Shown here: positions 25,101 to 37,855 of the stretch, in pieces
How the letters are laid out: the number at the start of each line of letters is the position of its first letter
How positions within the stretch are numbered: position 1 is the first letter of the stretch
From: Stictocephala bisonia
Taxonomy: Eukaryota; Arthropoda; Insecta; Hemiptera; Membracidae
Reading direction: 5' to 3'
Assembly (NCBI GenBank): GCA_035578905.1
Contig: JAQJVL010000004.1
Span: forward strand, 9,972,152 to 10,036,151
DNA: 64,000 bases
The notes under the pieces: generated by a model
What the model saw: only the letters and a program-made list of their open reading frames with translations
Told to the model about the DNA's origin: nothing
Database searches by the model: none
Translations under genes and position numbers: made by a program

Positions 25101-27602
25101 CTCATCATTTATTGATCACGCACGTGGTGCTAGCTAGCACATTGTACACTCATCTGAGAGTCCAACATGACGGACATAGTAACTACTCATCATTTATTGA
25201 TCACGCACGTGGTGCTAGCTAGCACATTGTACACTCATCTGGGAGACCAACATGGCGGACATAGTAACTACTCATCATTGATTGCTCACACACGTACTAA
25301 CTAGCACATTGTACACTCATCTGAGAGACCAACATGGTGGACATAGTAACTACTCATCATTTATTGATCACGCACGTGGTGCTCGCTAGCACATAGTACA
25401 CTCATCTGGGAGACCAACATGGTGGACATAGTAACTACTCATCATTGATTGATCACACACGTGGTGCTAGCTAGCACATTGTACACTCATCTGAGAGTCC
25501 AACATGGCGGACATAGTAACTACTCATCATTTATTGATCACACACGTGGTGCTAGCTAGCACATTGTACACTCATCTGAGAGTCCAACATGGCGGACATA
25601 GTAACTACTCATCATATATTGATCACGCACGTGGTGCTAGCTAGCACATAGTACACTCATCTGGGAGACCAACATGGTGGACATAGTAACTACTCATCAT
25701 TGATTGATCACACACGTGGTGCTAGCTAGCACATTGTACACTCATCTGAGAGTCCAACATGGCGGACATAGTAACTACTCATCATTGATTGCTCACACAC
25801 GTACTAACTAGCACATTGTACACTCATCTGAGAGACCAACATTGTGGACATAGTAACTACTCATCATTTATTGATCACGCACGTGGTGCTATCTAGCACA
25901 TTGTACACTTATCTGAGAGTCCAACATGGCGGACATAGTAACTACTCATCATTTATTGATCACGCACGTGGTGCTAGCTAGCACATTGTACACTCATCTG
26001 AGAGTCCAACATGGCGGACATAGTAACTACTCATCATTTATTGATCACGCACCTGGTGCTAGCTAGCACATAGTACACTCATCTGGGAGACCAACATGGC
26101 TGACATAGTAACTACTCATCATATATTGATCACGCACGTGGTGCTAGCTAGCACATAGTACACTCATCTGAGAGACCAACATGGTGGACATAGTAACTAC
26201 TCATCATTTATTGATCACGCACGTGGTGCTAGCTAGCACATTGTACACTCATCTGGGAGACCAACATGGTGGACATAGTAACTACTCATCATTGATTGAT
26301 CACACACGTGGTGCTAGCTAGCACATTGTACACTCATATGAGAGTCCAAGATGGCGGACATAGTAACTACTCATCATTTATTGATCACACACGTGGTGCT
26401 AGCTAGCACATTGTACACTCATCTGAGAGTCCAACATGGCGGACATAGTAACTACTCATCATTTATTGCTCACACACGTGCTAGCTAGCACATTGTACAC
26501 TCATCTGAGAGTCCAACATGACGGACATAGAAACTACTCATCATTTATTGATAACGCACGTGGTGCTAGCTAGCACATTGTACACTCATCTGAGAGTCCA
26601 ACATGGCGGACATAGTAACTACTCATCATTTATTGATCACACACGTGCTAGCTAGCACATTGTACACTCATCTGAGAGTCCAACATGACGGTCATAGTAA
26701 CTACTCATCATTTATTTATCACGCACGTGGTGCTAGCTAGCACATTGTACACTCATCTGAGAGTCCAACATGGCGGACATAGTAACTACTCATCATTTAT
26801 TGATCACACACGTGGTGCTAGCTAGCACATTGTACACTCATCTGAGAGTCCAACATGGCGGACATAGTAACTACTCATCATATATTGATCACGCACGTGG
26901 TGCTAGCTAGCACATAGTACACTCATCTGGGAGAACAACATGGTGGACATAGTAACTACTCATCATTGATTGAACACACACGTGGTGCTAGCTAGCACAT
27001 TGTACACTCATCTGAGAGTCCAACATGGCGGACATAGTAACTACTCATCATTTATTGCTCACGCACGTGGTGCTAGCTAGCACATTGTACACTCATCTGA
27101 GAATCCAACATGACGGACATAGAAACTACTCATCATTTATTGATCACGCACGTGGTGCTAGCTAGCACATTGTACACTCATCTGAGAGTCCAACATGGCG
27201 GACATAGTAACTACTCATCATTTATTGATCACACACGTGCTTGCTAGCACATTGTACACTCATCTGAGAGTCCAACATGACGGTCATAGTAACTACTCAT
27301 CATTTATTTATCACGCACGTGGTGCTAGCTAGCACATTGTACACTCATCTGAGAGTCCAACATGGCGGACATAGTAACTACTCATCATTTATTGATCACA
27401 CACGTGCTAGCTAGCACATTGTACACTCATCTGAGAGTCCAACATGACGGTCATAGTAACTACTCATCATTTATTTATCACGCACGTGGTGCTAGCTAGC
27501 ACATTGTACACTCATCTGAGAGTCCAACATGACGGAGATAGTAAATACTCATCATTTATTGATCACGCATGTGGTGCTAGCTAGCACATTGTACACTCAT
27601 CT

Positions 27603-27995
27603 GAATCTGAATACCACTGTACGTGTATGGGTGGGTGGGTGGGTCAATACCACTCTACGTGAATGGGTGGGTGGGTAAATACCACTGTTCGTGTATGGGT
27701 GGGTGGATGCGTTAATACCATTGTACGTAAACGGGTGGGTGGGTCAATACCACTGTACGTGTATGGGTGGGTAGGTGGGTCAATACACAGCTACACAAAT
27801 GTGCATTATAACCCCTGAATATAATTTTACTGGTTTATTACATACCTTTACGAGATAACTAATCAAGTTTTGGTTAAACCAGAATAGCTATTTACATAAC
27901 GTAATTGGCTATCCAGAGCACCTGTATGCAGCTACACAAATGTGCATTATAACCCCTGAATATAGATTTAATGGTTTATTATGAGTAGTTACTAT
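27603..27995 (+). repeat. Spacer S2 inside array D, second copy of S1 with two extra G-rich units
   Basis: It is nearly identical to S1, displaced by 5859 bp at its right part. It has five rather than three G-rich units, including GGGTGGGTGGGTGGG at 27629-27643, a textbook G-quadruplex pattern. The 53-bp direct repeats are again 141 bp apart (27788 and 27929), with the same inverted junction on the right. Confidence 0.85.
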
Positions 27996-30900
27996 GTCCA
28001 ACATGACGGACATAGTAACTACTCATCATTTATTGATCACGCACGTGGTGCTAGCTAGCACATTGTACACTCATCTGAGAGTCCAACATGACGGACATAG
28101 TAACTACTCATCATTGATTGATCACATACGTGGTGCTAGCTAGCACATTGTACACTTATATGAGAGTCCAACATGACGGACATAGTAACTACTCATCATT
28201 CATTGCTCACACACGTACTAACTAGCACATTGTACACTCATCTGAGAGACCAACATGTTGGACATAGTAACTACTCATCATTCATTGCTCACACACGTGC
28301 TAGCTAGCACATTGTACACTCATCTGAGAGTCCAACATGGCGGACATAGTAACTACTCATCATTTATTGATCACACACGTGCTAGCTAGCACATTGTACA
28401 CTCATCTGAGAGTCCAACATGACGGACATAGTAACTACTCATCATTTATTGATCACGCACGTGGTGCTAGCTAGCACATTGTACACTCATCTGGGAGACT
28501 AACATGGCGGACATAGTAACTGCTCATCATTGATTGCTCACACACGTACTAACTAGCACATTTTACACTCATCTGAGAGACCAACATGGTAGACATAGTA
28601 ACTACTCATCATTTATTGATCACGCACGTGGTGCTAGCTAGCACATTGTACACTCATCTGAGAGTCCAACATGACGGACATAGTAACTACTCATCATTTA
28701 TTGATCACGCACGTGGTGCTAGCTAGCACATTGTACACTTATCTGGGAGACCAACATGGCGGACATAGTAACTACTCATCATTTATTGCTCACACACGTA
28801 CTAACTAGCACATTGTACACTCATCTGAGAGACCAACATGGTGGACATAGTAACTACTCATCATTTATTGATCACGCACGTGGTGCTAGCTAGCACATAG
28901 TACACTCATCTGGGAGACCAACATGGTGGACATAGTAACTACTCATCATTGATTGATCACACACGTGGTGCTAGCTAGCACATTGTACACTCATCTGAGA
29001 GTCCAACATGGCGGACATAGTAACTACTCATCATTTATTGATCACACACGTGGTGCTAGCTAGCACATTGTACACTCATCTGAGAGTCCAACATGGCGGA
29101 CATAGTAACTACTCATCATATATTGATCACGCACGTGGTGCTAGCTAGCACATAGTACACTCATCTGGGAGACCAACATGGTGGACATAGTAACTACTCA
29201 TCATTGATTGATCACACACGTGGTGCTAGCTAGCACATTGTACACTCATCTGAAGTCCAACATGACGGAAATAGTAAATACTCATAATTGATTGCTCACA
29301 CATCTACTAACTAGCACATTGTACACTCATCTGAGAGACCAACATGGTGGACATAGTAACTACTCATCATTTATTGCTCACACTCGTGCTAGCTAGCACA
29401 TTGTACACTCATCTGAGAGTCCAACATGACGGACATAGTAACTACTCATCATTGATTGATCACATACGTGGTGCTAGCTAGCACATTGTACACTTATCTG
29501 AGAGTCCAACATGACGGACATAGTAACTACTCATCATTCATTGCTCACACACGTACTAACTAGCACATTGTACACTCATCTGAGAGACCAACATGGTGGA
29601 CATAGTAACTACTCATCATTCATTGCTCACACACGTGCTAGCTAGCACATTGTACACTTATCTGAGAGTCCAACATGGCGGACATAGTAACTACTCATCA
29701 TTTATTGATCACACACGTGCTAGCTAGCACATTGTACACTCATCTGAGAGTCCAAAATGACGGACATAGTAACTACTCATCATTTATTGATCACGCACGT
29801 GGTGCTAGCTAGCACATTGTACACTCATCTGGGAGACCAACATGGCGGACATAGTAACTACTCATCATTGATTGCTCACACACGTACTAACTAGCACATT
29901 GTACACTCATCTGAGAGACCAACATGGTGGACATAGTAACTACTTATCATTTATTGATCACGCACGTGGTGCTAGCTAGCAAATTGTACACTCATCTGAG
30001 AGTCCAACATGACGGACATAGTAACTACTCATCATTTATTGATCACGCACGTGGTGCTAGCTAGCACATTGTACACTCATCTGGGAGACCAACATGGCTG
30101 GACATAGTAACTACTCATCATTGATTGCTCACACACGTACTAACTAGCACATTGTACACCCATCTGAGAGACCAACATGGTGGACATAGTAACTACTCAT
30201 CATTTATTGATCACGCACGTGGTGCTAGCTAGCACATAGTATACTCATCTGGGAGACCAACATGGTGGACATAGTAACTACTCATCATTGATTGAACACA
30301 CACGTGGTGCTAGCTAGCACATTGTACACTCATCTGAGAGTCCAACATGGCGGACATAGTAACTACTCATCATTTATTGATCACACACGTGGTGCTAGCT
30401 AGCACATTGTACACTCATCTGTGAGTCCAACATGGCGGACATAGTAACTACTCATCATAATATATTGATCACGCACGTGGTGCTAGCTAGCACATAGTAC
30501 ACTCATCTGGGAGACCAACATGGTGGACATAGTAACTACTCATCATTGATTGATCACACACGTGGTGCTAGCTAGCACATTGTACACTCATCTGAGAGTC
30601 CAACATGGCGGACATAGTAACTACTCATCATTTATTGATCACACACGTGCTAGCTAGCACATTGTACACTCATCTGAGAGGCCAACATGGTGGACATAGT
30701 AACTACTCATCATTTATTGATCACGCACGTGGTGCTAGCTAGCACATAGTATACTCATCTGGGAGACCAACATGGTGGACATAGTAACTACTCATCATTT
30801 ATTGATCACGCACGTGGTGCTAGCTAGCACATAGTATACTCATCTGGGAGACCAACATGGTGGACATAGTAACTACTCATCATTTATTGATCACGCACGT

Positions 30901-33900
30901 GGTGCTAGCTAGCACATAGTATACTCATCTGGGAGACCAACATGGTGGACATAGTAACTACTCATCATTTATTGATCACACACGTGGTGCTAGCTAGCAC
31001 ATTGTACACTCATCTGAGAGTCCAACATGGCGGACATAGTAACTACTCATCATTTATTGATCACACACATGGTGCTAGCTAGCACATTGTACACTCATCT
31101 GAGAGGCCAACATGACGGACATTGTAACTACTCATCATTTATTGATCACGCACGTGGTGCTAGCTAGCACATTGTACACTCATCTGAGAGTCCAACATGG
31201 CGGACATAGTAACTACTCATCATTTATTGATCACACACGTGCTAGCTAGCACATTGTACATTCATCTGAGAGTCCAACATGACGGACATAGTAACTACTC
31301 ATCATTTATTGATCACACACGTGCTAGCTAGCACATTGTACACTCATCTGAGAGACCAACATGGCGGACATAGTAACTACTCATCATTTATTGATCACAC
31401 ACGTGGTGCTAGCTAGTACATTGTACACTCATCTGAGAGTCGAACATGACGGACATAGTAACTACTCATCATTTATTGATCACACACGTGGTGCTAGCTA
31501 GCACATTGTACACTCATCTGAGAGTCCAACATGACGGACATAGTAACTACTCATCATTTATTGATCACACACATGGTGCTAGCTAGCACATTGTACACTC
31601 ATCTGAGAGACCAACATGGCGGACATAGTAACTACTCATCATTGATTGCTCACACACGTACTAACTAGCACATTGTACACTCATCTGAGAGACCAACATG
31701 GTGGACATAGTAACTACTCATCATTTATTGATCACGCACGTGGTGCTAGCTAGCACATAGTACACTCATCTGGGAGACCAACATGGTGGACATAGTAACT
31801 ACTCATCATTGATTGATCACACACGTGGTGCTAGCTAGCACATTGTACACTCATCTGAGAGTCCAACATGGCGGACATAGTAACTACTCATCATTTATTG
31901 ATCACACACGTGGTGCTTGCTAGCACATTGTACACTCATCTGAGAGTCCAACATGGTGGACATAGTAACTACTCATCATATATTGATCACGCACGTGGTG
32001 CTAGCTAGCACATAGTACACTCATCTGGGAGACCAACATGGTGGACATAGTAACTACTCATCATTGATTGATCACACACGTGGTGCTAGCTAGCACATTG
32101 TACACTCATCTGAGAGTCCAACATGACGGAAATAGTAAATACTCATAATTGATTGCTCACACATGTACTAACTAGCACATTGTACACTCATCTGAGAGAC
32201 CAACATGGTGGACATAGTAACTACTCATCATTTATTGCTCACACTCGTGCTAGCTAGCACATTGTACACTCATCTGAGAGTCCAACATGACGGACATAGT
32301 AACTACTCATCATTGATTGATCACATACGTGGTGCTAGCTAGCACATTGTACACTTATCTGAGAGTCCAACATGACGGACATAGTAACTACTCATCATTC
32401 ATTGCTCACACACGTACTAACTAGCACATTGTACACTCATCTGAGAGACCAACATGGTGGACATAGTAACTACTCATCATTCATTGCTCACACACGTGCT
32501 AGCTAGCACATTGTACACTCATCTGAGAGTCCAACATGGCGGACATAGTAACTACTCATCATTTATTGATCACACACGTGCTAGCTAGCACATTGTACAC
32601 TCATCTGAGAGTCCAACATGACGGACATAGTAACTACTCATCATTTATTGATCACGCACGTGGTGCTAGCTAGCACAATGTACACTCATCTGGGAGACCA
32701 ACATGGCGGACATAGTAACTACTCATCATTGATTGCTCACACACGTACTAACTAGCACATTGTACACTCATCTGAGAGACCAACATGGTGGACATAGTAA
32801 CTACTTATCATTTATTGATCACGCACGTGGTGCTAGCTAGCACATTGTACACTCATCTGAGAGTCCAACATGACGGACATGGTAACTACTCATCATTTAT
32901 TGATCACGCACGTGGTGCTAGCTAGCACATTGTACACTCATCTGGGAGACCAACATGGCGGACATAGTAACTACTCATCATTGATTGCTCACACACGTAC
33001 TAACTAGCACATTGTACACTCATCTGAGAGACCAACATGGTGGACATAGTAACTACTCATCATTTATTGATCACGCACGTGGTGCTAGCTAGCACATAGT
33101 ATACTCATCTGGGAGACCAACATGGTGGACATAGTAACTACTCATCATTGATTGAACACACACGTGGTGCTAGCTAGCACATTGTACACTCATCTGAGAG
33201 TCCAACATGGCGGACATAGTAACTACTCATCATTTATTGATCACACACGTGGTGCTAGCTAGCACATTGTACACTCATCTGAGAGTCCAACATGGCGGAC
33301 ATAGTAACTACTCATCATTTATTGATCAAACACATGGTGCTAGCTAGCACATTGTACACTCATCTGAGAGTCCAACATGACGGACATAGTAACTACTCAT
33401 CATTTATTGATCACGCACGTGGTGCTAGCTAGCACATTGTACACTCATCTGAGAGTCCAACATGGCGGACATAGTAACTACTCATCATTTATTGATCACA
33501 CACGTGCTAGCTAGCACATTGTACACTCATCTGAGAGTCCAACATGACGGACATAGTAACTACTCATCATTTATTGATCACACACGTGCTAGCTAGCACA
33601 TTGTACACTCATCTGAGAGACCAACATGGCGGACATAGTAACTACTCATCATTTATCGATCACACACGTGCTAGCTAGCACATTGTACACTCATCTGAGA
33701 GACCAACATGGCGGACATAGTAACTACTCATCATTTATTGATCACACACGTGGTGCTAGCTAGCACATTGTACACTCATCTGAGAGTCGAACATGACGGA
33801 CATAGTAACTACTCATCATTTATTGATCACACACGTGGTGCTAGCTAGCACATTGTACACTCATCTGAGAGTCCAACATGACGGACATAGTAACTACTCA

Positions 33901-35066
33901 TCATTTATTGATCACACACATGGTGCTAGCTAGCACATTGTACACTCATCTGAGAGACCAACATGGCGGACATAGTAACTACTCATCATTTATTGATCAC
34001 ACACGTGGTGCTAGCTAGCACATTGTACACTCATCTGAGAGTCCAACATGACGGACATAGTAACTACTCATCATTTATTGATCACACACATGGTGCTAGC
34101 TAGCACATTGTACACTCATCTGAGAGTCCAACATGACGGACATAGTAACTACTCATCATTTATTGATCACACACGTGCTAGCTAGCACATTGTACACTCA
34201 TCTGAGAGTCCAACATGGCGGACATAGTAACTACTCATCATTTATTGATCACGCACATGGTGCTAGCTAGCACATTGTACACTCATCTGAGAGACCAACA
34301 TGGCGGACATAGTAACTACTCATCATTTATTGATCACACACGTGCTAGCTAGCACATTGTACACTCATATGAGAGACCAACATGGCGGACATAGTAACTA
34401 CTCATCATTTATTGATCACACACGTGGTGCTAGCTAGCACATTGTACACTCATCTGAGAGTCGAACATGACGGACATAGTAACTACTCATCATTTATTGA
34501 TCACACACGTGCTAGCTAGCACATTGTACACTCATCTGAGAGTCCAACATGACGGACATAGTAACTACTCATCATTTATTGATCACACACGTGCTAGCTA
34601 GCACATTGTACACTCATCTGAGAGACCAACATGGCGGACATAGTAACTACTCATCATTTATTGATCACACACGTGGTGCTAGCTAGCACATTTTACACTC
34701 ATCTGAGAGTCGAACATGACGGACCTAGTAACTACTCATCATTTATTGATCACACACGTGCTAGCTAGCACATTGTACACTCATCTGAGAGTCCAACATG
34801 GCGGACATAGTAACTACTCATCATTGGTTGATCACGCACGTGGTGCTAGCTAGCACATTGTACACTCATCTGAGAGTCCAACATGGCGGACATAGTAACT
34901 ACTCATCATTTATTGATCACACACGTGCTAGCTAGCACATTGTACACTCATCTGAGAGACCAACATGGCGGACATAGTAACTACTCATCATTTATTGATC
35001 ACACACGTGCTAGCTAGCACACTAAACACTCATAGTAACTCATTGTAATTGTCGGACATAGTAACT

Positions 35067-36261
35067 TATCATTATCCATCAGTTAATCTATATCATTTAT
35101 TTTGTACTTAATAAGGTGCAATAGGATTTTCTTTATGGTGTAGAATATACCGAAATCTGAAATAATAAACCTACTATAGTATATTTAGCCGAATTACCTC
35201 TCCTAAAAATGAAGTATTATCACTAATCCACGAATCAGTAACATAATGATTTAAATCATGTGTCTACGAGTGACGATTTCTATTTCAACAATCGAATAAA
35301 ACTTTTGGTCTATGTATCATAACTAATATCATAAAATAGTACGTATTCTTCTACTTAATATTTTTACTATAAGAATTTAATGCCATATTACATAGTTTAA
35401 TAAGTAATTTTATTTAACGTCATCCAAATGTTAAAATTAATTTACAGGTTGTATCAGTTTCTCGATCTGGAACGTGCTATTTCCAATAAAATCCTCCACG
35501 ACGCAATTTTCCTGAGAGTATCAGCGAGATATCCACCTGGAATTTCATAATAGTGGAATTGTGTTTAAATATTCCTCCAATTAAAAATCTATCACTATTA
35601 CGTATTTATATTATTTTATAAAATTAACAAATTGGACGTTATCTTGAAAAAATTAAATTTACTAATTAAATATCCATTGTGTGAATTTTTCACATTTTTT
35701 CGGAACAAACCACATATTGAGTTAGTCTGATGGATTGTCAATCAAAAATGGTTTCTCGACACTTTCAGTAATAGTATATAATTTCTTATTAAAGCTATTT
35801 TATAGTTGATTATTTATATAGTTTCAATTGTTTGGAGACGATGAGCTGTAAAGTATAAAAAAAATGAAATTGATAGTCATGAAATAAACTCATGAGATAA
35901 GAAAGTCTCGTAGTACTCAGTAAATATGGGCTCTGGATTGCCCATTCATGTATGTAATGATTCATTTAATTATATCATGTTAAAAGAGTGTGGAGCCTTT
36001 CAAGGTCACCATACAGTTATTTCACTGGTCTTTGAGAAGTATCGACAACTTTATCCGGCAGTATATCATAGCAATGTAACGATTTATGCATCTCGGGAGG
36101 AGTGCCAAATAACGTGGAGATCATTAATCACTAACTAAATCCTTCTTAGTCTACGTTATTGTTTGTAAGAAAAAGAAAGGTGTAATTTTCGGAATGTACT
36201 TACATTTTGTAAAACTGTTCTGTTTTGTGTACAACTGTACCACTATCTACAAACAAAGTAG
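35067..36261. other. AT-rich DNA, no gene supported
   Basis: This is unique sequence between arrays D and E. A 70-codon open frame at 35926-36138 (plus) begins with ATG and is less AT-biased than its surroundings, but it has no recognisable domain, signal peptide or splice context. I regard it as unproven. Confidence 0.5.
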
Positions 36262-36355
36262 TGGTTTTAGGTAGAACAAATTGCAGTACGCCGTCTAGTA
36301 TGTAGTTTATAACAGTGGAACAAAGAACGGTGGATCTGGTATGTAGTGGTTATCA
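36262..36355 (+). repeat. Diverged left fragment of array E
   Basis: The sequence includes GTACGCCGTCTAGTATGTAG and GGTATGTAGTGGTTATC, matching array E units, and then stops exactly where the LINE tail begins. It is the piece of array E cut off by the LINE insertion. Confidence 0.75.
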
Positions 36356-37851
36356 AATCAAATCAGTTTTTATTGCAGTAAATACATAAATGCATTGCAA
36401 AAGTCAGAATGGTTTTAAAATAACTATAGTTTTGTTATCAATCACTCATACAAAATTCACTCATACATACAGATTTAGAAAACATTCACTCTTCCAATTA
36501 ATCCCACTCCCAGCATCGGTGTCAGCTTACCAACTATATGGTCTCCCAGTTGTTCGACAAAAACTCGTCCACAGCATAAAATGCATGATAGGCTAAAAAG
36601 CCTTTAAGATGAGTTTTGAAGGCTTTCGGATTTGTGGCGATTTTCATAGAATTGGGCAGTCTGTTGTAAAGATGAACACCTGCTTCTGAGGGCAAGTGCT
36701 CAAACATTACTGTTCTGTGTCTCCCAGTCCTGTAGTTGTCCCTGCCTCTTGTGTTATATTCGTGTATGTCTCGCCAAGGAGCATTTAGAGATGAAAAAAG
36801 TTGTTGTTTCGAGAATGTAGAGGCAGGGTAACGTTAAGATCTTCAAATTTTTAAAAATTGGCCTGCAAGAGTCTCTGAAGTTGACTTTTGCGATTATTCG
36901 TATTGCCTTTTTCTGTAGCCTGAACAATCTAAGAAATTGATTGTTCGTACAGGATCCCCATAACACTACGCCATAAGCTAAGTGAGAGTATATCAAGCCA
37001 TAATATGCCATCAACAGGACCTGATTAGGGCAGTATCTGGCAAAAGATCTCAAAACAAATATGCCTGATGTTAATTTAGCGCACACCACGTCAGTATGGA
37101 CATTCCATGTCAACCCTTGATCCAGGTGTATTCCAAGGAATTTCAACGTGTGAACTTCTTCTAGCATAGTGTCTTCCAACATCACATTGGGGCTCCTTTC
37201 TAGGCCACAAGGACGTAAGGAAAAATTTAAAAAGTTTGATTTTGAAGTGTTTGTTTTTAGGTTGAGGCTCTTGAAGTGTTGAATGCATTTATTCAACTCT
37301 AAAAATGCTTGTTGTTCTACAAGATCCGGTGACTTGTCTCTAAAAAACAGGGTTGTATCATCTGCATACTGTACGATATTCCCCTGTTGCAGTGATGCCC
37401 CAATGTCATTGACATAGACTAAGAACAGGACTGGGCTGAGAATTGATCCCTGAGGGACACCATAACACAGATTGATTAATTTAGAAGAAAGATTGGATAT
37501 TTGAACTAATTGAGTTCTTTGGCTGACGTATGAACTAAGCCAGTCAAGAGGGACGCCTCGAATGCCATGGGATTCAAATCTAGCTATCAGTACCTTAGGA
37601 TCAACAAAGTCAAAAGCTTTTGATAAGTCTAGAAAAACACCGAGGGTGGATTCACGACATTCTAACCCCTCCACAACCATATCAATCAGACTCACCACTG
37701 CGTCTATAGTTGATTTACCCTTTCTGAATCCAAATTGGTACTCAGAGAGCTGGTTGTGTTTATTTAAAAAAATTAACATTCTTGTTAGAAAAAGTTTTTC
37801 AAATATTTTGCTCAATATTGGCAAAATAGAGACTGGCCGATAGTTACTGAT
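36356..37851 (-). mobile_element. 5'-truncated CR1-like LINE inserted inside array E
   Basis: The element lies on the minus strand. Its 3' end, near 36356, is AATAAAAACTGATTTGATTT followed by GAT, an AATAAA-like signal and a short repeated tail typical of CR1/L2-type elements rather than poly(A). The 5' end stops at about 37851, just upstream of the SNYRPVSILP segment, so endonuclease and ORF1 are missing. Array E sequence flanks both sides, with GGTTATC on the left and AGTTATC on the right at the junctions; this could be a short target-site duplication or just the repeat unit itself. Confidence 0.85.
36534..37850 (-). pseudogene. CR1-like reverse transcriptase, C-terminal two thirds, one frameshift
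   Basis: The main frame (37850-36757) encodes RT motifs in order: SNYRPVSILP, FGFRKGKSTIDAV, DLSKAFD (motif A), YGVPQGSILSPVLF, the catalytic YADDTTLFF (about residue 150 from the internal Met), and FLGIHLDQGLTW. A frameshift at about 36785-36815, near a T-rich run, moves the reading into a second frame. That frame carries EYNTRGRDNY and a C-terminus of the form FKTHLKGFL ... FYAVDEFL, with stop TAG at 36534-36536. The catalytic Asp pair is intact and only one lesion is seen, so the insertion looks fairly young. The endonuclease domain is absent, so this copy cannot move by itself. Confidence 0.9.
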
Positions 37852-37855
37852 TGAA

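Larger units (their letters stand above)
21384..35066 (+). repeat. Satellite array D, 82/85-bp unit, roughly 150 copies over 13.7 kb
   Basis: The unit starts ACTCATCTGAGAGTCCAACA, then TGGCGGACATAGTAACTACT, CATCATTTATTGATCACGCA and CGTGGTGCTAGCTAGCACAT, then TGTAC. The 82-bp form lacks GGT after CACGTG. Most units carry the perfect 14-bp palindrome GTGCTAGCTAGCAC and an E-box CACGTG. A recurring variant has CACGTACTAACTAGC instead. Other variable sites are GGCGG/GACGG/GGTGG after CAT, TTTATTG/TTGATTG/ATATTG, and ATTGTAC/ATAGTAC. The array is interrupted by two copies of one spacer (21811-22135 and 27603-27995). The order of variant units is repeated at offsets of 2268 and 2860 bp, so it is a layered higher-order repeat. 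No coding capacity is evident. Confidence 0.97.

Noticed and set aside
21384..35066. CRISPR-like array (regular repeats with variable parts)
   Set aside because: The whole unit is repeated and the variable positions are point variants, not unique spacers. The genomic context is eukaryotic and no cas genes are present.
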